From NCBI GenBank assembly GCA_947628025.1, contig CANQYH010000221.1, positions 1-5,580 of the forward strand: DNA of 5,580 bases. Reading direction: 5' to 3'. A program made the translations under genes and the position numbers. Of the stretch, positions 4,407-5,580 are shown one piece after another. Every line of letters starts with the position of its first letter. Positions within the stretch are counted from its first letter, which is position 1. The notes below the pieces were generated by a model, which was not told the origin of the DNA, made no database searches, and saw only the letters and a program-made list of their open reading frames with translations. This DNA comes from an uncultured Lachnospiraceae bacterium. Its GTDB lineage: Bacteria; Bacillota; Clostridia; Lachnospirales; Lachnospiraceae.

Positions 4407-5580
4407 ATGAGTGCTGAATACGGAGCAGATCAAATCCAGATCCTGGAGGGATTGGAAGCCGTCAGGAAGAGGCCCGGTATGTATATCGGGAGCACCTCGG
4501 CCAGGGGGCTTCATCATCTCGTCTATGAGATCGTGGATAATTCGGTTGACGAGGCGCTGGCCGGATTCTGTACGGAGATCGATGTTCAGATCAATGGAGA
4601 TAATTCTGTTACTGTGATAGACAATGGACGCGGCATTCCGGTGGGGATCCAGAAAAAAGCAGGACTTCCCGCAGTGGAGGTCGTGTTTACGGTCCTGCAC
4701 GCCGGCGGCAAATTCGGCGGCGGGGGATATAAGGTTTCGGGCGGACTTCACGGCGTGGGCGCTTCGGTGGTGAACGCTTTGTCGGAGTGGCTGGAGGTTA
4801 CCATTTATCAGGATGGGAAAATGTACCATCAGCGCTATGAGCGCGGAAAAGTAGTGTCTCCGCTTCAGATCATTGGGGATTGCCCTGCAGAGAAGCACGG
4901 TACGAAAGTCGTATTTCTGCCGGACAAGGAAATTTTCGAGGAAACGGTTTTTGATTATGAGACGCTGAGGATCCGCCTGCAGGAAACGGCATTTTTAACA
5001 AAAGCCCTGAAGATCACTCTCAGGGATGACAGAGAAGAAAAGATCGAGAAAGTATTCCATTATGAGGGCGGCATCCAGGAGTTTGTCACGTATCTGAACA
5101 AAGGAAAAGCGCCTCTTTATGAAAAAGTGATCTACTGTGAGGGAACCAGGGAGAATGTCTACGTGGAAGTAGCCATGCAGCACAATGATTCCTACACGGA
5201 AAATATATATACATTTGTAAATAATATCAATACGCCGGAGGGCGGCACGCATCTGACCGGTTTTAAGAATGCGCTGACGAAAATATTCAATGATTACGCC
5301 AGAAAGAGCAAGCTGCTGAGGGACAGCGAACCGTCCTTGAGCGGCGAGGATATCCGCGAGGGCCTGACCGCCATTATCAGCGTGAAGATCGAGGAGCCGC
5401 AGTTTGAGGGGCAGACCAAGCAGAAATTGGGCAACAGCGAAGCCAGAGTCGCGGTGGATTCGGTGGTCAGCGAGCAGATGACATACTTTTTGGAGCAGAA
5501 TCCCGTGGTCGCCAAGGCAATGTGCGAGAAATCCATACTGGCGCAGCGGGCCAGGGCGGCGGCGAGGAAAGCGAGAGAGC
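4407..5580 (+). CDS. gyrB: DNA gyrase subunit B (3' end outside the window)
   Basis: GyrB is the ATPase subunit of gyrase, which with GyrA introduces negative supercoils and relieves fork-driven torsion. 391 codons are present with no internal stop; the frame runs off the window. The GHKL ATPase domain shows E41 (general base), N45 and D48 in EIVDNSVDEAL, DNGRGIP (72-78), and the glycine-rich lid GGLHGVGASVVNALS (112-126). The transducer domain follows, with the ATP-sensing loop QTK at 336-338 in a stretch matching other GyrB proteins. The sequence stops in the ARAAARKARE region, just before the TOPRIM domain, so roughly 60% of a typical 640-residue gram-positive GyrB is visible. ParE shares these folds, but the recF-gyrB context and overall similarity favour GyrB. 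The strong ribosome binding site at 4393-4398 fixes the start. Confidence 0.97.
   Translation, partial: MSAEYGADQIQILEGLEAVRKRPGMYIGSTSARGLHHLVYEIVDNSVDEALAGFCTEIDVQINGDNSVTVIDNGRGIPVGIQKKAGLPAVEVVFTVLHAGGKFGGGGYKVSGGLHGVGASVVNALSEWLEVTIYQDGKMYHQRYERGKVVSPLQIIGDCPAEKHGTKVVFLPDKEIFEETVFDYETLRIRLQETAFLTKALKITLRDDREEKIEKVFHYEGGIQEFVTYLNKGKAPLYEKVIYCEGTRENVYVEVAMQHNDSYTENIYTFVNNINTPEGGTHLTGFKNALTKIFNDYARKSKLLRDSEPSLSGEDIREGLTAIISVKIEEPQFEGQTKQKLGNSEARVAVDSVVSEQMTYFLEQNPVVAKAMCEKSILAQRARAAARKARE

Noticed and set aside
4233..4898. A 221-codon open frame on the minus strand across the recF-gyrB junction
   Set aside because: It lies antisense to clearly conserved recF and gyrB coding sequence and I recognise no family in the translation; it is a shadow of the real frames.
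1..5580. A hidden mobile element, CRISPR array, toxin-antitoxin pair or new defence system
   Set aside because: The window is filled with intact, syntenic replication genes and short regulatory gaps; no spacer-repeat arrays, transposase motifs or foreign-looking genes were seen.

Overview
This window is the chromosomal replication-origin region of a Firmicute, most likely a member of the Clostridia and possibly of the Lachnospiraceae. That placement is inferred from the conserved order dnaA - oriC spacer - dnaN - yaaA (S4 protein) - recF - gyrB, the moderate GC content, strong AGGAGG-type ribosome binding sites, and clostridial-looking protein variants such as the DnaN central region. No search was run, so the genus is not fixed.

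Layout: positions 1-285 form a divergent regulatory region. It carries a strong minus-strand promoter (TTGACG-17-TATAAT), presumably for rpmH outside the window, with a 10-bp stem-loop in its leader. Next come a cluster of DnaA boxes (111-163), an 81% AT tract with phased A-runs (164-230), the dnaA promoter and the dnaA ribosome binding site. dnaA occupies 286-1662. The spacer 1663-1919 contains no gene. It holds further DnaA boxes, a 19-bp palindrome, a GC-rich patch, CTA trinucleotides resembling DnaA-trios and an AT-rich stretch, so it is the best candidate for the unwinding site. dnaN (1920-3038), yaaA (3093-3302), recF (3306-4394) and the first 391 codons of gyrB (4407 to the window end) follow on the same strand. 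The gaps are short and no intrinsic terminator is visible, which suggests cotranscription.

The genes work together. DnaA binds the boxes on both sides of its gene and opens the origin. DnaN is the sliding clamp that makes the polymerase processive. RecF loads RecA at gaps in damaged or stalled DNA. Gyrase removes the positive supercoils made by fork movement. YaaA is a small S4-type RNA-binding protein at a conserved place in this operon.

The genes are intact and ordinary, and I found no hidden mobile element, CRISPR array, toxin system or other novel system. The observations worth a second look are all in the non-coding origin DNA: the trio-like unwinding element, a recurrent TTATCAACT nonamer that includes a 12-bp inverted repeat reaching the dnaN ribosome binding site, and the minus-strand leader hairpin.
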